Below, one piece after another: positions 45,442 to 54,704 of a DNA stretch of 64,000 nt (its first letter is position 1; each line of letters starts with the position of its first letter). The translations under genes and the position numbers were made by a program. This stretch comes from CAWFPR01 sp963817635. GTDB lineage: Bacteria > Acidobacteriota > Vicinamibacteria > Vicinamibacterales > 2-12-FULL-66-21. The stretch covers positions 62,001 to 126,000 of the forward strand of contig CAWFPR010000013.1 in the NCBI GenBank assembly GCA_963817635.1, written 5' to 3'. The notes under the pieces are model-generated. The model was given only the letters and a program-made list of their open reading frames with translations, did not search any database and was not told the origin of the DNA.

Positions 45442-46463
45442 AACTCCGCGACATCGCCGACCGCATCGAGTGCCGTCTCGAGGGAGACGGCGATCTCGAG
45501 ATCCGCCGCGTCGCCGGCATCGAGGATGCCGGGCCCGGCGACCTGACCTTCTTCAGCAATCCCAAGTACTCGGCCAAGCTGCGCCAGACGCGCGCGTCGG
45601 CGGTGATTCTCGGCGAGCAGGCCGAGGCGGCCCCGTGCGCGATGCTCCGTGTGGGCCATCCGTACCTGGCGTTTGCCCGGGCGATGGAGGTGTTCCACCC
45701 GGGCGCGCGTCCGCCGGCGGGCGTGCACCGCCTCGCCGATGTGGCGGCCTCGGCGGAGATTGCCGCCAGCGCGTCGATCGGTGCGTTCGTGTCGATCGCG
45801 GACGGGGCCCGAGTCGGCGAACGCTCGGTCGTCTATCCGCACGTGACGATCGGCGCGGACGCCCGCATAGGCGACGACTGCGTCATCCATGCGCGCGTAT
45901 CGATTCGGGAGCGCGTGGAGGTGGGGCACCGTGTCGTGATCCAGGACGGCGCCGTGCTGGGGAGCGACGGGTTCGGTTTCGCGCCCACGCCGCTCGGGTC
46001 GCACCACAAGATCCCGCAGGTCGGCGGCGTGGTGATCGAAGACGATGTGGAGATCGGCGCGAACACGACGATCGATCGGCCCGCCGTCGGCCGGACGCGC
46101 ATCGGCGCGGGGACCAAGATCGACAACCTCGTTCAGGTCGCGCACGGCGTGACGGTCGGGACGCATGTGCTGCTGGCCGCGCAGGTCGGCATCGCGGGCA
46201 GCACGACGATCGAGGACCACGTCACGCTGGCCGGGCAGGTGGGGGTGGCCGGGCACCTGACCATCGGCGCGCGGACCGTCGCGACAGCGCAGACCGGCAT
46301 TCCCAATTCGGTCGAGGCCGGTTCGTTCATTTCAGGCTATCCGGCGATCCCGAACCGGGACTGGCTCAAATCGTCCGCCGTGTTCCGGCGCCTCCCGGAG
46401 CTGCGCAAAACCCTCGCCGACCTCGACCGGCGCCTGGCGGAACTCGAATCGCGCCGCGGCTGA
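45438..46463 (+). CDS. lpxD: UDP-3-O-acylglucosamine N-acyltransferase
   Basis: 341 residues from a TTG at 45438 overlapping the previous TGA. The N-terminal uridine-binding domain (EDAGPGDLTFFSNPKYSAKL, HPYLAFARAMEVF) is followed by a left-handed beta-helix of hexapeptide repeats (VSIADGARVGERSVVYPHVT and onward). The catalytic His is in GSHHKIPQVGGVV. A short coiled tail trimerises it (LRKTLADLDRRLAELESRRG). It adds the second acyl chain of lipid A in the cytosol. lpxB lies 3.8 kb downstream, separated by the M16 pair. Confidence 0.96.
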   Translation: MKLRDIADRIECRLEGDGDLEIRRVAGIEDAGPGDLTFFSNPKYSAKLRQTRASAVILGEQAEAAPCAMLRVGHPYLAFARAMEVFHPGARPPAGVHRLADVAASAEIAASASIGAFVSIADGARVGERSVVYPHVTIGADARIGDDCVIHARVSIRERVEVGHRVVIQDGAVLGSDGFGFAPTPLGSHHKIPQVGGVVIEDDVEIGANTTIDRPAVGRTRIGAGTKIDNLVQVAHGVTVGTHVLLAAQVGIAGSTTIEDHVTLAGQVGVAGHLTIGARTVATAQTGIPNSVEAGSFISGYPAIPNRDWLKSSAVFRRLPELRKTLADLDRRLAELESRRG

Positions 46464-46473
46464 GCCCCGCGCT

Positions 46474-46616
46474 GCTTCAGACCCAGCTTCGACCCAGCTT
46501 CGACCCAGCTTCGACCCGGCTTCGACCCAGCTTCGACCCAGCTTCGACCCAGCTTCGACCCAGCTTCGACCCGGCTTCGACCCGGCTTCGACCCGGCTTC
46601 GACCCAGCTTCGACCG
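46474..46616. repeat. 11-bp minisatellite, 13 copies, upstream of the M16 operon
   Basis: The unit CTTCGACCCAG is repeated 13 times head to tail, with A/G variation at the tenth base (copies 4, 9, 10 and 11 carry CGG) and a 12-base first copy. It begins 11 bp after the lpxD stop. A partial inverted copy (TGAGCTGGGTTGAAG) follows at 46620-46634, so the array can fold back. The period is near one DNA helical turn. It fills most of the 243-bp gap before the M16 gene. Confidence 0.93.
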
Positions 46617-46706
46617 GTGTCTGAGCTGGGTTGAAGCCCCGTGGCTGTGCAGGCGGCTGCGTGGCGGTCGGAGTCCCAACCCCGGTATGCCATAATCAAA
46701 AGATCC

Positions 46707-48056
46707 ATGAAATACGCGATCCTCGCGCTCGCCGGGCTGCTCGCCGTCGAACCGCTGGCGCTGGCCGCGAACCGTCCCAACAAGCTCGACTACACGATGA
46801 CGACGCTGCCGAACGGGCTGCAGGTGGTCTTCCTCGAGGATCATTCGACGCCGATCGTCACCGCCGAAGTCTGGTATCACGTCGGCTCGAAGAACGAAAA
46901 GCCGGGCCGCACCGGTTTTGCGCATCTGTTCGAGCACATGATGTTCAAGGGATCGAAGAACGTGCAACCCGAGGGACATCCGTCCTGGATTTCGAGCATC
47001 GGCGGACAGAGCAACGCGTACACGACCGAGGATGCCACCGTCTTCTGGGAGACCACCCCGGCGCAGTATCTGCCGCTCGTGCTGTGGCTCGAGGCCGACC
47101 GGATGGCGTCGCTGCGCATCGACGAGGAGGTCTTCAAGACGGAGCGTGAAGTCGTGAAGGAGGAACGCCGGATGCGCTTCGACAACCAGCCCTACGGGCG
47201 GTTGAGCGAGATCATCTACGACCAGGCGTTCACGGTGCATCCGTACAAGCACATGACGATCGGCAGCATGCAGGATCTCGAAGCCGCCTCGATCACCGAT
47301 GTACGGGAGTTCTTCAGGACCTACTACGTCCCGAACAACGCGACGCTCGTGCTGGCCGGCGACTTCGAGACGAAGGAAGCACTTGGCCTCGTGGCGCAGT
47401 ACCTCGGCCGCGTGCCGAAGTCCGACAAACCGGTGCCCCGGGACATTCCCAGGGAGCCGCCGCAGACGAAAGAACGGCGGGTCACGCTCGAAGAGAGCTG
47501 GCCGCTCCCGGCCGTGGTCGTCGCGCACCACATCACCTACGACGGCGATCCGGACTCCTATCCGCTGCACATCGCGTCGAAGGTGCTCTCCGACGGGCAG
47601 AGTTCGCGAATTTATCGAAAGCTGGTCTACGAAAAGGGCCTCGCCCTCGCGGCCTTCGGGCAGGCGAACCTGATCGAGGATCCCAACCTCTTCTATGCCG
47701 TCGCCATCGTCCAGCCGGGCCACACGCCCGAGGAGACGATCGCCGCGCTCATCGAGGAGCTCGATCGGCTGCGCGCCGAACCCATCAGCGCCGCCGAACT
47801 GCAGCAGGCGAAGAACCAGTTCGCCCGCGACTACATCTTCAGCCGCGAATCGGTGAAGGACAAGGCGGAGATCCTTGGGCATGCGGCCGTGCTGCACGAC
47901 GACATCAAGACGGCCGACGCCGAATTCGACATCTTCATGAACATCACGGTCGCCGACGTGCAGCGGGTGGCACGCCGGTACTTCACCCCCGAGAACCGGC
48001 TGGTCCTGACGATCCTGCCCCGGGGGACCGGCGGACGTGAAGAGGCGCCGCGATGA
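46707..48056 (+). CDS. M16 (insulinase/pitrilysin) zinc peptidase, catalytic subunit
   Basis: 449 residues from the ATG at 46707. A signal peptide (about 1-21) precedes the inverted zinc motif HxxEH in GFAHLFEHMMFKG, with the distal Glu in REVVKEERRMRFDN. The second half is the non-catalytic M16 fold (VVVAHHITYDGDPDSYPLHI; RKLVYEKGLALAAFGQANLI). Exported M16A/M16B pairs are common in Acidobacteriota and Myxococcota. It is translationally coupled (ATGA) to the inactive partner. Confidence 0.93.
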   Translation: MKYAILALAGLLAVEPLALAANRPNKLDYTMTTLPNGLQVVFLEDHSTPIVTAEVWYHVGSKNEKPGRTGFAHLFEHMMFKGSKNVQPEGHPSWISSIGGQSNAYTTEDATVFWETTPAQYLPLVLWLEADRMASLRIDEEVFKTEREVVKEERRMRFDNQPYGRLSEIIYDQAFTVHPYKHMTIGSMQDLEAASITDVREFFRTYYVPNNATLVLAGDFETKEALGLVAQYLGRVPKSDKPVPRDIPREPPQTKERRVTLEESWPLPAVVVAHHITYDGDPDSYPLHIASKVLSDGQSSRIYRKLVYEKGLALAAFGQANLIEDPNLFYAVAIVQPGHTPEETIAALIEELDRLRAEPISAAELQQAKNQFARDYIFSRESVKDKAEILGHAAVLHDDIKTADAEFDIFMNITVADVQRVARRYFTPENRLVLTILPRGTGGREEAPR

Positions 48057-50247
48057 CCGGGCGCCGCCGGGTTGCCGCCTGTGCACTCGCGCTGCTGGGT
48101 ATCGCCGGGGCCGCTGCGGCCCAGGTGCCGAACTGGCCGTCGGAGCGGCCGCCAAGGCCGCTGGCTGCCCGTGACGTGAAGTTCCCGCCCTACGAAGTGC
48201 GGACGCTGTCGAACGGCCTTCAGGTCGTCGCGGTGTTCCAGCACGAGCAGCCGGCGATCAGCCTGCGGCTGATCGTCCGTGCGGGCGGCGCACAGGACCC
48301 GCTGGCCAAGCCGGGCGTTGCCTATCTCGTCGGTTCGCTGCTCGACCAGGGCACTTCCGCGAAGAGCGCCGAGCAGATCGCGAGCGCGAATCGATTCGAT
48401 AGGCGGAGCGCTCGGCGTCGGCGCCGGCACGGACGTGACCTTCATCAACGCAGCGGTCATGCGGGACGGGCTCAGCGCGGGGCTCGATCTCGTGTCGGAG
48501 ATCGCGAGGACTCCGGCGTTCGCCCCCGAAGAAATCGACCGGCAGCGCCAGCAGATCCTGTCAGGTCTCAAGGTGAGCTACGACGATCCGGAGTACCTGG
48601 CCGGGGCCGTCTTCGATCGGCTGGTTTTTGGATCCAACCCGTACGGCCGTCCCGGCACCGGCACGCCGGACACCCTGGCGACGATCACGCGCGACGACCT
48701 GATGGTCTTCCACGCGCGGTGGTTCGGCGCCAACAACGCCATCCTGGCAATCGTCGGCGACACGACGGCCGAGGAGGCGTTTGCGGGTGCGGAGCGGGCG
48801 TTCGGCACGTGGGGCCGCGTCGAGGCCGCTCAACCCACGGAAATCGATCCGCCGCCGCCGGCCCGCCGGGTCGTGATCGTCGACCGTCCGGGCGCGGTGC
48901 AGACCGAGATCCGCGTGGGAAACATCGGATTGCCGCGCCGCCATCCCGACTATCTGGCGCTCGACATGGCGACCAAGATCCTCGGGGGGGAAGGCGGCAA
49001 CCGGCTGCATCGAGTACTCCGGACCGAGCGTGGTCTGACGTACGGCGCCTCGGCGGACGTGAACGCGCTGAAGGAAAGCGGCGACATCGTGGCCGAAACC
49101 GATACGCGTTCGGAGACGACCGCCGAGACGCTCCGGCTGATCGTGGATGAGTTCTGGCGTCTCCAGCGCCAGCGGGTGCGCGACGGCGAGCTGAGCGATG
49201 CGCAAGCCTACCTCACGGGCAATTTCCCGCTGTCGATCGAGACACCGAGCGCGATCGCGCTGCAGGTGCTCAACGCCGTATTCTACGGGCTCGACCTGAC
49301 TGACCTCGAGACCTATCGCGAGCGTGTGAACGCGGTCAACCCCGACGACATCCAGCGTGTGGCCCAGCGGTACCTGCATCCGGATCAGCTCACGATCGTC
49401 CTCGTCGGCGACGCGAAGGTGTTTGCCGGACAACTCGCCGCCGTCGGCTTCGATCGCGTCGAGCGCATTCCACTCGATCAGCTCGACCTGCTGTCGCCGG
49501 ACCTGCGCCGCGGCACGACGGTGCCCGGACGCGTGCTGCCGGCGTCGTACCAGGTGCCGGCCCCGGCCGCGCCGAAGATCGATCCGCTGCGCGCGATCGT
49601 CACCCGCGCCGTCAGGGCCAAGGGGGGCATCGCGGTGCTCCGCTCGATCAGGACGATCCGCGACGAAGTCGGTCACGACCGTGGAGATCGGCGATCAGCG
49701 CGTAGAGATTCCGACCGAGACGATCATCCAGTATCCCGGTTCGTACCGTCTCGATGCGCGCGGGCCGGACGGGGACCTCGTGCAGGTGTTCGATCGCGGC
49801 GAGTACTGGGTGAAGGACGCGGACGGCGTGCAGCAGGCGGCGCCGGCGGTCGCCGATGAAATGCGCGCCAGCATCCAGCGCGACACGATCCCGCTGCTGC
49901 TGGCGCTCTACGATCGCAAGGTGCAGGGGCGCCGGCTGCCCGATGTCGTCGAGGATGGCCGCACGCTCGTGCCCGTCGCGGTGACGCTGCCCAACGCCCC
50001 GGCGGTAACACTGCTCTTCGATGCCGAGACGGCGCTGGTCGCCAAGATGCGCTACCAGTCGGCGGGGCAGCCTACCGGCCTCGTGCGGGTCGAAGAGACG
50101 TACTCGGACTATCGGGACGTCAAGGGCCTCCAGGTCGCGTTCAGGGCGAGCGTGCGGCGCGAGCGCGCGCCGAATGTCGAGCGCGTGGTCGGCACCTTCG
50201 AAATCAACGTCCCGATCGACCCGTCGACCTTTACCAAGCCGAGCTGA
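48053..50247 (+). CDS. M16 non-catalytic partner fused to a LolA-like domain (two frameshifts)
   Basis: About 730 residues. The signal peptide is followed by an M16 fold in which the zinc site is replaced by GVAYLVGSLLDQG, as in M16B partners. From about residue 530 a different domain begins: VTTVEIGDQRVEIPTETIIQ, then FDRGEYWVKDADGVQ, YDRKVQGRRLPDVVEDGR and YSDYRDVKGLQVAFRASVR, the outer-membrane-lipoprotein-sorting (LolA-like) pattern. The frame breaks at about 48389 (GATC read as GAATC) and 49659 (one extra C). The fusion suggests an outer-membrane-associated proteolytic or lipoprotein-handling complex. Confidence 0.87.
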
Positions 50248-50262
50248 GGTCCCACATCACCC

Positions 50263-51423
50263 GTGCGCGTCATGATCTCGTGCGGCGAGCCGTCGGGCGA
50301 CCTCTATGCCGGCGCGCTCGCGTCGGAGATCCTGGAGCTCGATCCGTCCGCGGTCATCACCGGGTTCGGCGGCGAGCGCCTGCGCGCCGCCGGCGCCTCG
50401 CTCGTCGGCGATTTCAGCGGCCTGTCCGTGACCGGGCTTCTGGAAGTCGCGCGCGTACTGCCGCGCACGTACGCCGCATATCGTCGCCTCGTCGCGGATG
50501 CGGAAGCCACCCGTCCGGACGTCTTCGTCGCGATTGATTTTCCCGACTTCAATTTCACACTGGGCCGCCGCCTGCGCAGGCTCGGCGTGCCGATCGTCTA
50601 CTACATCAGCCCGCAGCTCTGGGCGTGGCGCGCCGGCCGCATGAAGACGATGAAACGCCTCGTCGATCTGGTGCTGGTGATCTTTCCGTTCGAGGCGCGG
50701 ATCTACCAGGACGCAGGCGTGCCGGTGCAGTGGGTCGGCCATCCCTTGTTCGATGTCGCCGCCACCCCGGCGCCGCGCGATCTGTTTCTGTCGGGCCTCG
50801 GCCTGGATGCGCGGCGTCCCGTCATCGCCATGCTGCCCGGCAGCCGCCGCAATGAGCTGCACGCCATCCTGCCGGACCTCGCACTCGCCGCGAACCGAAT
50901 CAGGGCACGGCTGCCCGATGCGCAGTTCCTCGTCGCGAGGGCGCCGCACCTGGGTGACGATGCGTTCGGGCCCCTGTCGGTGCTGGCGCGGAGCGGACCG
51001 CCGGCCGTCATCGTCGAGGATGGCGCCGACAACGTGCTGGCGTCGGCGGACGTCGCGCTGGTGGCATCCGGCACCGTGACGGTGCAGGCCGCGCTGCACG
51101 GCTGCCCGATGGTGGTCGTGTATCGTCTCTCGCCGCTGACCTATCGCCTGGGCAAGCCGTTCGTGCGGGTGGACACGTATGCGATGGTCAATCTCGTGGC
51201 CGGGCGCCGTGTGGTGCCCGAACTGATCCAGGAGGCATTCACTCCTGAGGCCGTCTCGCGGGAAGCCCTGCGCGTGCTGACCGATCCGGCCCACGCGGCG
51301 CAGGTGCGCGCCGACCTGCGTGACGTACGCGCGAAGCTCGGCGCACCCGGTGCGAGCCGCCGGGCGGCCGAGGCCGTGATCGATGTCGCCCGGCGCCCCG
51401 GGCGCGCCAGCTCTTTGGAGTAG
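50263..51423 (+). CDS. lpxB: Lipid-A-disaccharide synthase
   Basis: 386 residues from a GTG. The N-terminal SCGEPSGDLYAGALASEILE is diagnostic, followed by YYISPQLWAWRAGRMKTMKR, VWGHP-like QWVGHPLFDV, PGSRRNEL and ASGTVTVQAALHGCPMVVVY. LpxB (GT19) joins lipid X to UDP-diacylglucosamine at the inner membrane. It starts 15 bp after the M16B-LolA gene. The presence of both lpxD and lpxB supports a lipid A-bearing outer membrane. Confidence 0.96.
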   Translation: MRVMISCGEPSGDLYAGALASEILELDPSAVITGFGGERLRAAGASLVGDFSGLSVTGLLEVARVLPRTYAAYRRLVADAEATRPDVFVAIDFPDFNFTLGRRLRRLGVPIVYYISPQLWAWRAGRMKTMKRLVDLVLVIFPFEARIYQDAGVPVQWVGHPLFDVAATPAPRDLFLSGLGLDARRPVIAMLPGSRRNELHAILPDLALAANRIRARLPDAQFLVARAPHLGDDAFGPLSVLARSGPPAVIVEDGADNVLASADVALVASGTVTVQAALHGCPMVVVYRLSPLTYRLGKPFVRVDTYAMVNLVAGRRVVPELIQEAFTPEAVSREALRVLTDPAHAAQVRADLRDVRAKLGAPGASRRAAEAVIDVARRPGRASSLE

Positions 51424-51432
51424 ACTGCTTCA

Positions 51433-51984
51433 ATGGTGCGTCGTTTTCTCGGTGCCTCTCTGTCCATCCTTCTCGCCACCACGGCCGTCCGCGCGACCGT
51501 GCTGATCCCCGCGGAGTTCCGCGAGGTGGTGGCCGGGTCGCAGATCATCGCGTACGGCCGGGTCACGGAGGTCCGGCCCGAGTGGCGGACCGATCGCCGC
51601 GGCATCGACACGATTGTGACGTTCGAGGTCGCCACGTACCTGAGGGGCGGCCCCGCCGGCACGGTGACGTTCCGCGTGCCCGGCGGCCAGATTGGCCGCT
51701 ACCGGAACGTGATGGTCGGCGCGCCGGAATTCACGCCCGGCGACGAAGCGGTGCTCTTCCTCACTGCGGCCGGGCCATCCATGGCGCGTGTGTTCGGGCT
51801 GAACCAGGGCGTCTTCCGGGTGCGGACGGACCCGCAGACGGGTCGGCGCGTCGTCGTGACGCCGCCGCTCGTGGCGAGAGGAGACGCCCCCGAACGCGTC
51901 ACGCGCGGCGCCGCCACGCGCAGGTCGCTCGAGCTGGATGCGTTCGCCGCCGAGGTGCGCGCGGCCATGGGAGGCGCCCGATGA
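51433..51984 (+). CDS. Exported protein of unknown function, matrixin-linked
   Basis: 183 residues. Signal peptide about 1-21 (RFLGASLSILLATTAVRA). The mature part is a compact beta-rich domain: REVVAGSQIIAYGRVTEVRP, TIVTFEVATYLRGGPAGTVT, VRVPGG-type FRVPGGQIGRYRNVMVGAPE and FTPGDEAVLFLT. Similar small exported domains often occur next to matrixin-type proteases in Acidobacteriota and may be inhibitors, chaperones or substrates; that link is inference. Its stop overlaps the ATG of the matrixin gene (ATGA). Confidence 0.75.
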   Translation: MVRRFLGASLSILLATTAVRATVLIPAEFREVVAGSQIIAYGRVTEVRPEWRTDRRGIDTIVTFEVATYLRGGPAGTVTFRVPGGQIGRYRNVMVGAPEFTPGDEAVLFLTAAGPSMARVFGLNQGVFRVRTDPQTGRRVVVTPPLVARGDAPERVTRGAATRRSLELDAFAAEVRAAMGGAR

Positions 51985-52980
51985 AGCGCGCCTCGGCCAT
52001 CGCGCTGACGGGTGTGCTCGTCGCCGTGTGTTCCGTTCCGGCCGCCGCCTATCTGAAGCTGGGATCGCGCGTGGGCACGCGTACCGTGACGCTCGAGTGG
52101 CCCCAGATGCCCATCCGGTACTACGTCACCAACCGCGACGCGGAGGGTGTCACCGCCCAGCAGCTCCAGGCGGGGATTGCGCGCGCGTTCAGCACGTGGG
52201 ACGCCGTACCTACCGCGAGGCTCTCGTCGGAGTTCGCCGGCTTCACCGCGGCGGCGCCGACGCTCGGTGACGGGCAGACCGTGCTCGGGTTCCAGAGCCG
52301 CCCCGAACTCGACCGGGTGCTGGGCGCAACGTCGTTCATGATCGACACGGTCGACGGCTCAGATCGTCGAGGCCGACATCTTCTTCAACTCGGCGTTCCC
52401 CTGGTCGGTTGCGTCCAACGGCGAAAGCGGACGCTTCGATCTCGAGTCGATCGCGCTGCACGAGATCGGGCACCTGCACGGTCTGGGGCACTCCGCACTC
52501 GGTGAAACGGAGCTGCGCTCCGGCGGGCGGCGCGTGCTCGGCGCCGAGGCGGTCATGTTCCCGATCGCGTTCTCGGCCGGCAGCACCGAGGGACGGACCC
52601 TCAAGGCGGACGACATCGCGGGGATCTCCGACATCTATCCCACGCCGGAGTTCACCCGCACGACCGGCAGCGTCAGCGGCAAAGTCACCAAGAACGGCAC
52701 GGGCGTGTTCGGTGCCCATGTCGTGGCGTTCAACCCGAGGACGGGGCATCTCGTCGGCGGGTTCACGCTCAACCAGGACGGCGGCTTCGTGCTCGGCGGC
52801 CTCGAGCCCGGCGCGCAGGTGCTGCGGGTCGAACCGCTCGACGACGGCGACATCGAGAGCTTCTTCGATGCGTCGCTCGACATCGACGTGGACTTCAAGG
52901 TCAAGTTCTACGAGAAGCTTGTCGTCGTGCCCCGTGCCGGCGGCGCGTCGAACGTCGAGATCAAGGTGGTCCCGAAGTGA
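51981..52980 (+). CDS. Matrixin-like secreted metalloprotease with C-terminal carboxypeptidase-regulatory-like domain (frameshifted)
   Basis: About 332 residues. A signal peptide (1-22) and a matrixin catalytic domain with the complete zinc motif HEIGHLHGLGH; the Met-turn region reads VMFPIAF. After ISDIYPTPEFTRTTG comes a carboxypeptidase-regulatory-like beta domain (GSVSGKVTKNGTGVFGAHVV, FNPRTGHLVGGFTLNQDGGF, VLGGLEPGAQVLRVEPLD). The frame breaks at 52359: one extra T before CAG; repaired it reads VDGQIVEADIFFNSAFPWSV. It is coupled by 4-bp overlaps to the small exported gene before it and the barrel gene after it. Confidence 0.88.
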
Positions 52981-53677
52981 GCCGTCCGGTCAGGACGATC
53001 CTCACGGCGGCGGTGTGCGTCGCCGCGGGCCTTGTCGCGCTTCCCGCCTCGGCGCAGCTTCGCCCCGTCAGGCCGGCGCGCCCCCTGCCTCGCGCGGGTG
53101 CTGTCGAGATCAGCGGCGGGCTCGTGTGGACGCCCGGGTTCGATCTCGGGAGCGCCACTGCGGAACTGACGCGCAATCCGGGAACCGGGACCGGTCCCTA
53201 CGACCTCTTCACGTCCGATACCAGCGTCGGCGCCGCCGCCGGCGTGCAGGGCCGGGTCGGTGTCTACGTGACCCGCACCGTCTCGATAGAAGCCGGTGCG
53301 CAGGTACTCGCGTCCGGTGCTGTCGACGTCGCTCGCGAATGATGCCGAGTCGGCCGCCGACACGGTGGCGACCGAAACTCTCGCGCGATACATCTTCGAT
53401 GGATCCCTCCTGTATCACTTCGGCAGGGGCAGGAGCGTGCCCTTCGTGGTCGCCGGCGGCAGGGTACATCCGCGAACTCCACGACGGTTACGGCGTGGTG
53501 ACCACCGGCAACGAGTTCCATGCCGGCGGCGGGCTGAAGTACTGGTTCCGGAGCGGCCGGCACAAGCTCGGGCTGCGTGTCGAGGGCCGTGCCGTGTCGC
53601 GCAGCGGCGGCGTGGACTTCAAGGATTCGCGCCGCACCGTGGTCGCCGGAGAAGCCGGGCTCACGTATCTGTTCTGA
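52977..53677 (+). CDS. Outer-membrane beta-barrel protein of the matrixin cluster (two frameshifts)
   Basis: About 232 residues: a signal peptide (about 1-25, ending LPASAQ) and an eight-strand-like barrel with AVEISGGLVWTPGFDLGSAT, YIFDGSLLYHFGRGRSVPFV, GYIRELHDGYGVVTTGNEFH and a terminal ...AGLTYLF. The frame breaks at 53304 (CAGTAC read as CAGGTAC) and about 53461 (an extra A before GGGTAC). It looks like an OmpW/OmpA-fold barrel. Coupled to the matrixin gene by overlap. Confidence 0.8.
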
Positions 53678-53703
53678 CGACCGTCAACCCCGGCGGCCGT
53701 GCC

Positions 53704-54574
53704 TCAGACCTCCTCGTATTCCACTCGCACACCGTCATCATCGACGTCGTAGTACGCGATCGTCCGTCCTGCCCACGGAGCGCCGCTCTGGCCGTTCAGT
53801 CCGATCGCGACGCTGTCGCGCCACTCGAGACGCGCGCGATGCACGTGACCACACAACACGAGACGGACGCCGGCCCGGGTGGCGGCCTCCCAGAACTCAT
53901 CGCGGCCGGGTTGCGCGATCGTCATCGGTACACGGACGCGGCGGATCGGCAGAGGCCATCGGCCGGGCGGAACCCACTCGAACGGCGGCGTCTCGATCGG
54001 ACAGTGGTGCATGAGCACGATCAGCGGGCGTTCGCCGGCCGGCAGCGCCGCGAGCCACTGCGCCTGGCTCCGCCGAACACAGCCCACGCCGTGCTGGACG
54101 TCGAGCGTGCTTCCCTCGAAGCGCGCCGGCTGCCACAGGATCGGGATGGTGTCGAGCACGGCGATTCGCGCCCCGTCGATTGACTTCAGGTGCGGGGCGC
54201 GCCGCGCCACGCCGGGTGCCCTGCCTTCGATGAGGTCGTAGAACCGCCGGCGCCGCCATCGAACGAGCGGCGGTGGATCCCACGAGCGCAGCGCCAGCCT
54301 CCACAGGTCCGCGTAGCGTCGCGGATGGCCGCCGCTCGACGCGAGGTCGTGATTGCCGTGGAGAATCGTCGAACGCGTCGGCGTCGAGCAGGCCTCGCGC
54401 CTCCAGCGCGTCGAGCACGCGCGCGGCAAGTGCGGGAGACCAGCGATCGAGCAGATCTCCGGTGATTGCGAGGTGGTCCGGCTGGCGCAGGACGATGCGA
54501 TCGAGTTGCCGATCCAGCCAGACTGCATCGTCTTCGCCGGCCAGGTGCAGATCCGAGAGGTGCGCGACGAGCAC
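53704..54574 (-). CDS. Calcineurin-like metallophosphoesterase (frameshifted)
   Basis: About 289 residues from a GTG at 54574. Metal-binding motifs are complete: VAHLSDLHLAGEDD, HLAITGDLLDRW, ILHGNHDLAS, VLMHHCPIE and VLCGHVHRARLEW. The frame breaks at 54370: dropping one G between TTC and ACG joins LLDADAF to TILHGNHD. It resembles cyclic-nucleotide or UDP-type phosphodiesterases. The enzyme is convergent with the barrel gene and divergent from the betaine importer. Confidence 0.9.
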
Positions 54575-54704
54575 ATCGCCTAGATCGTGGTCGTCCTCGA
54601 CGGCACCGGGATGGGTGCGATTCGGGACGGCCCGATTCGGCCACGCGACGGCTCCGATGTCGTCGGAGTGGCACAGTGTGTGCCCGCTGCGATACAGTCC
54701 TGCC

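Noticed and set aside
46474..46616. CRISPR array
   Set aside because: The units are 11 bp, contiguous and without spacers, and no cas genes are present.
46332..48155. 607-codon antisense frame that runs through the 11-bp minisatellite
   Set aside because: It crosses the M16 gene and the array as an 11-residue repeat; the periodic protein is a by-product of an 11-bp unit, not evidence of a repeat protein.
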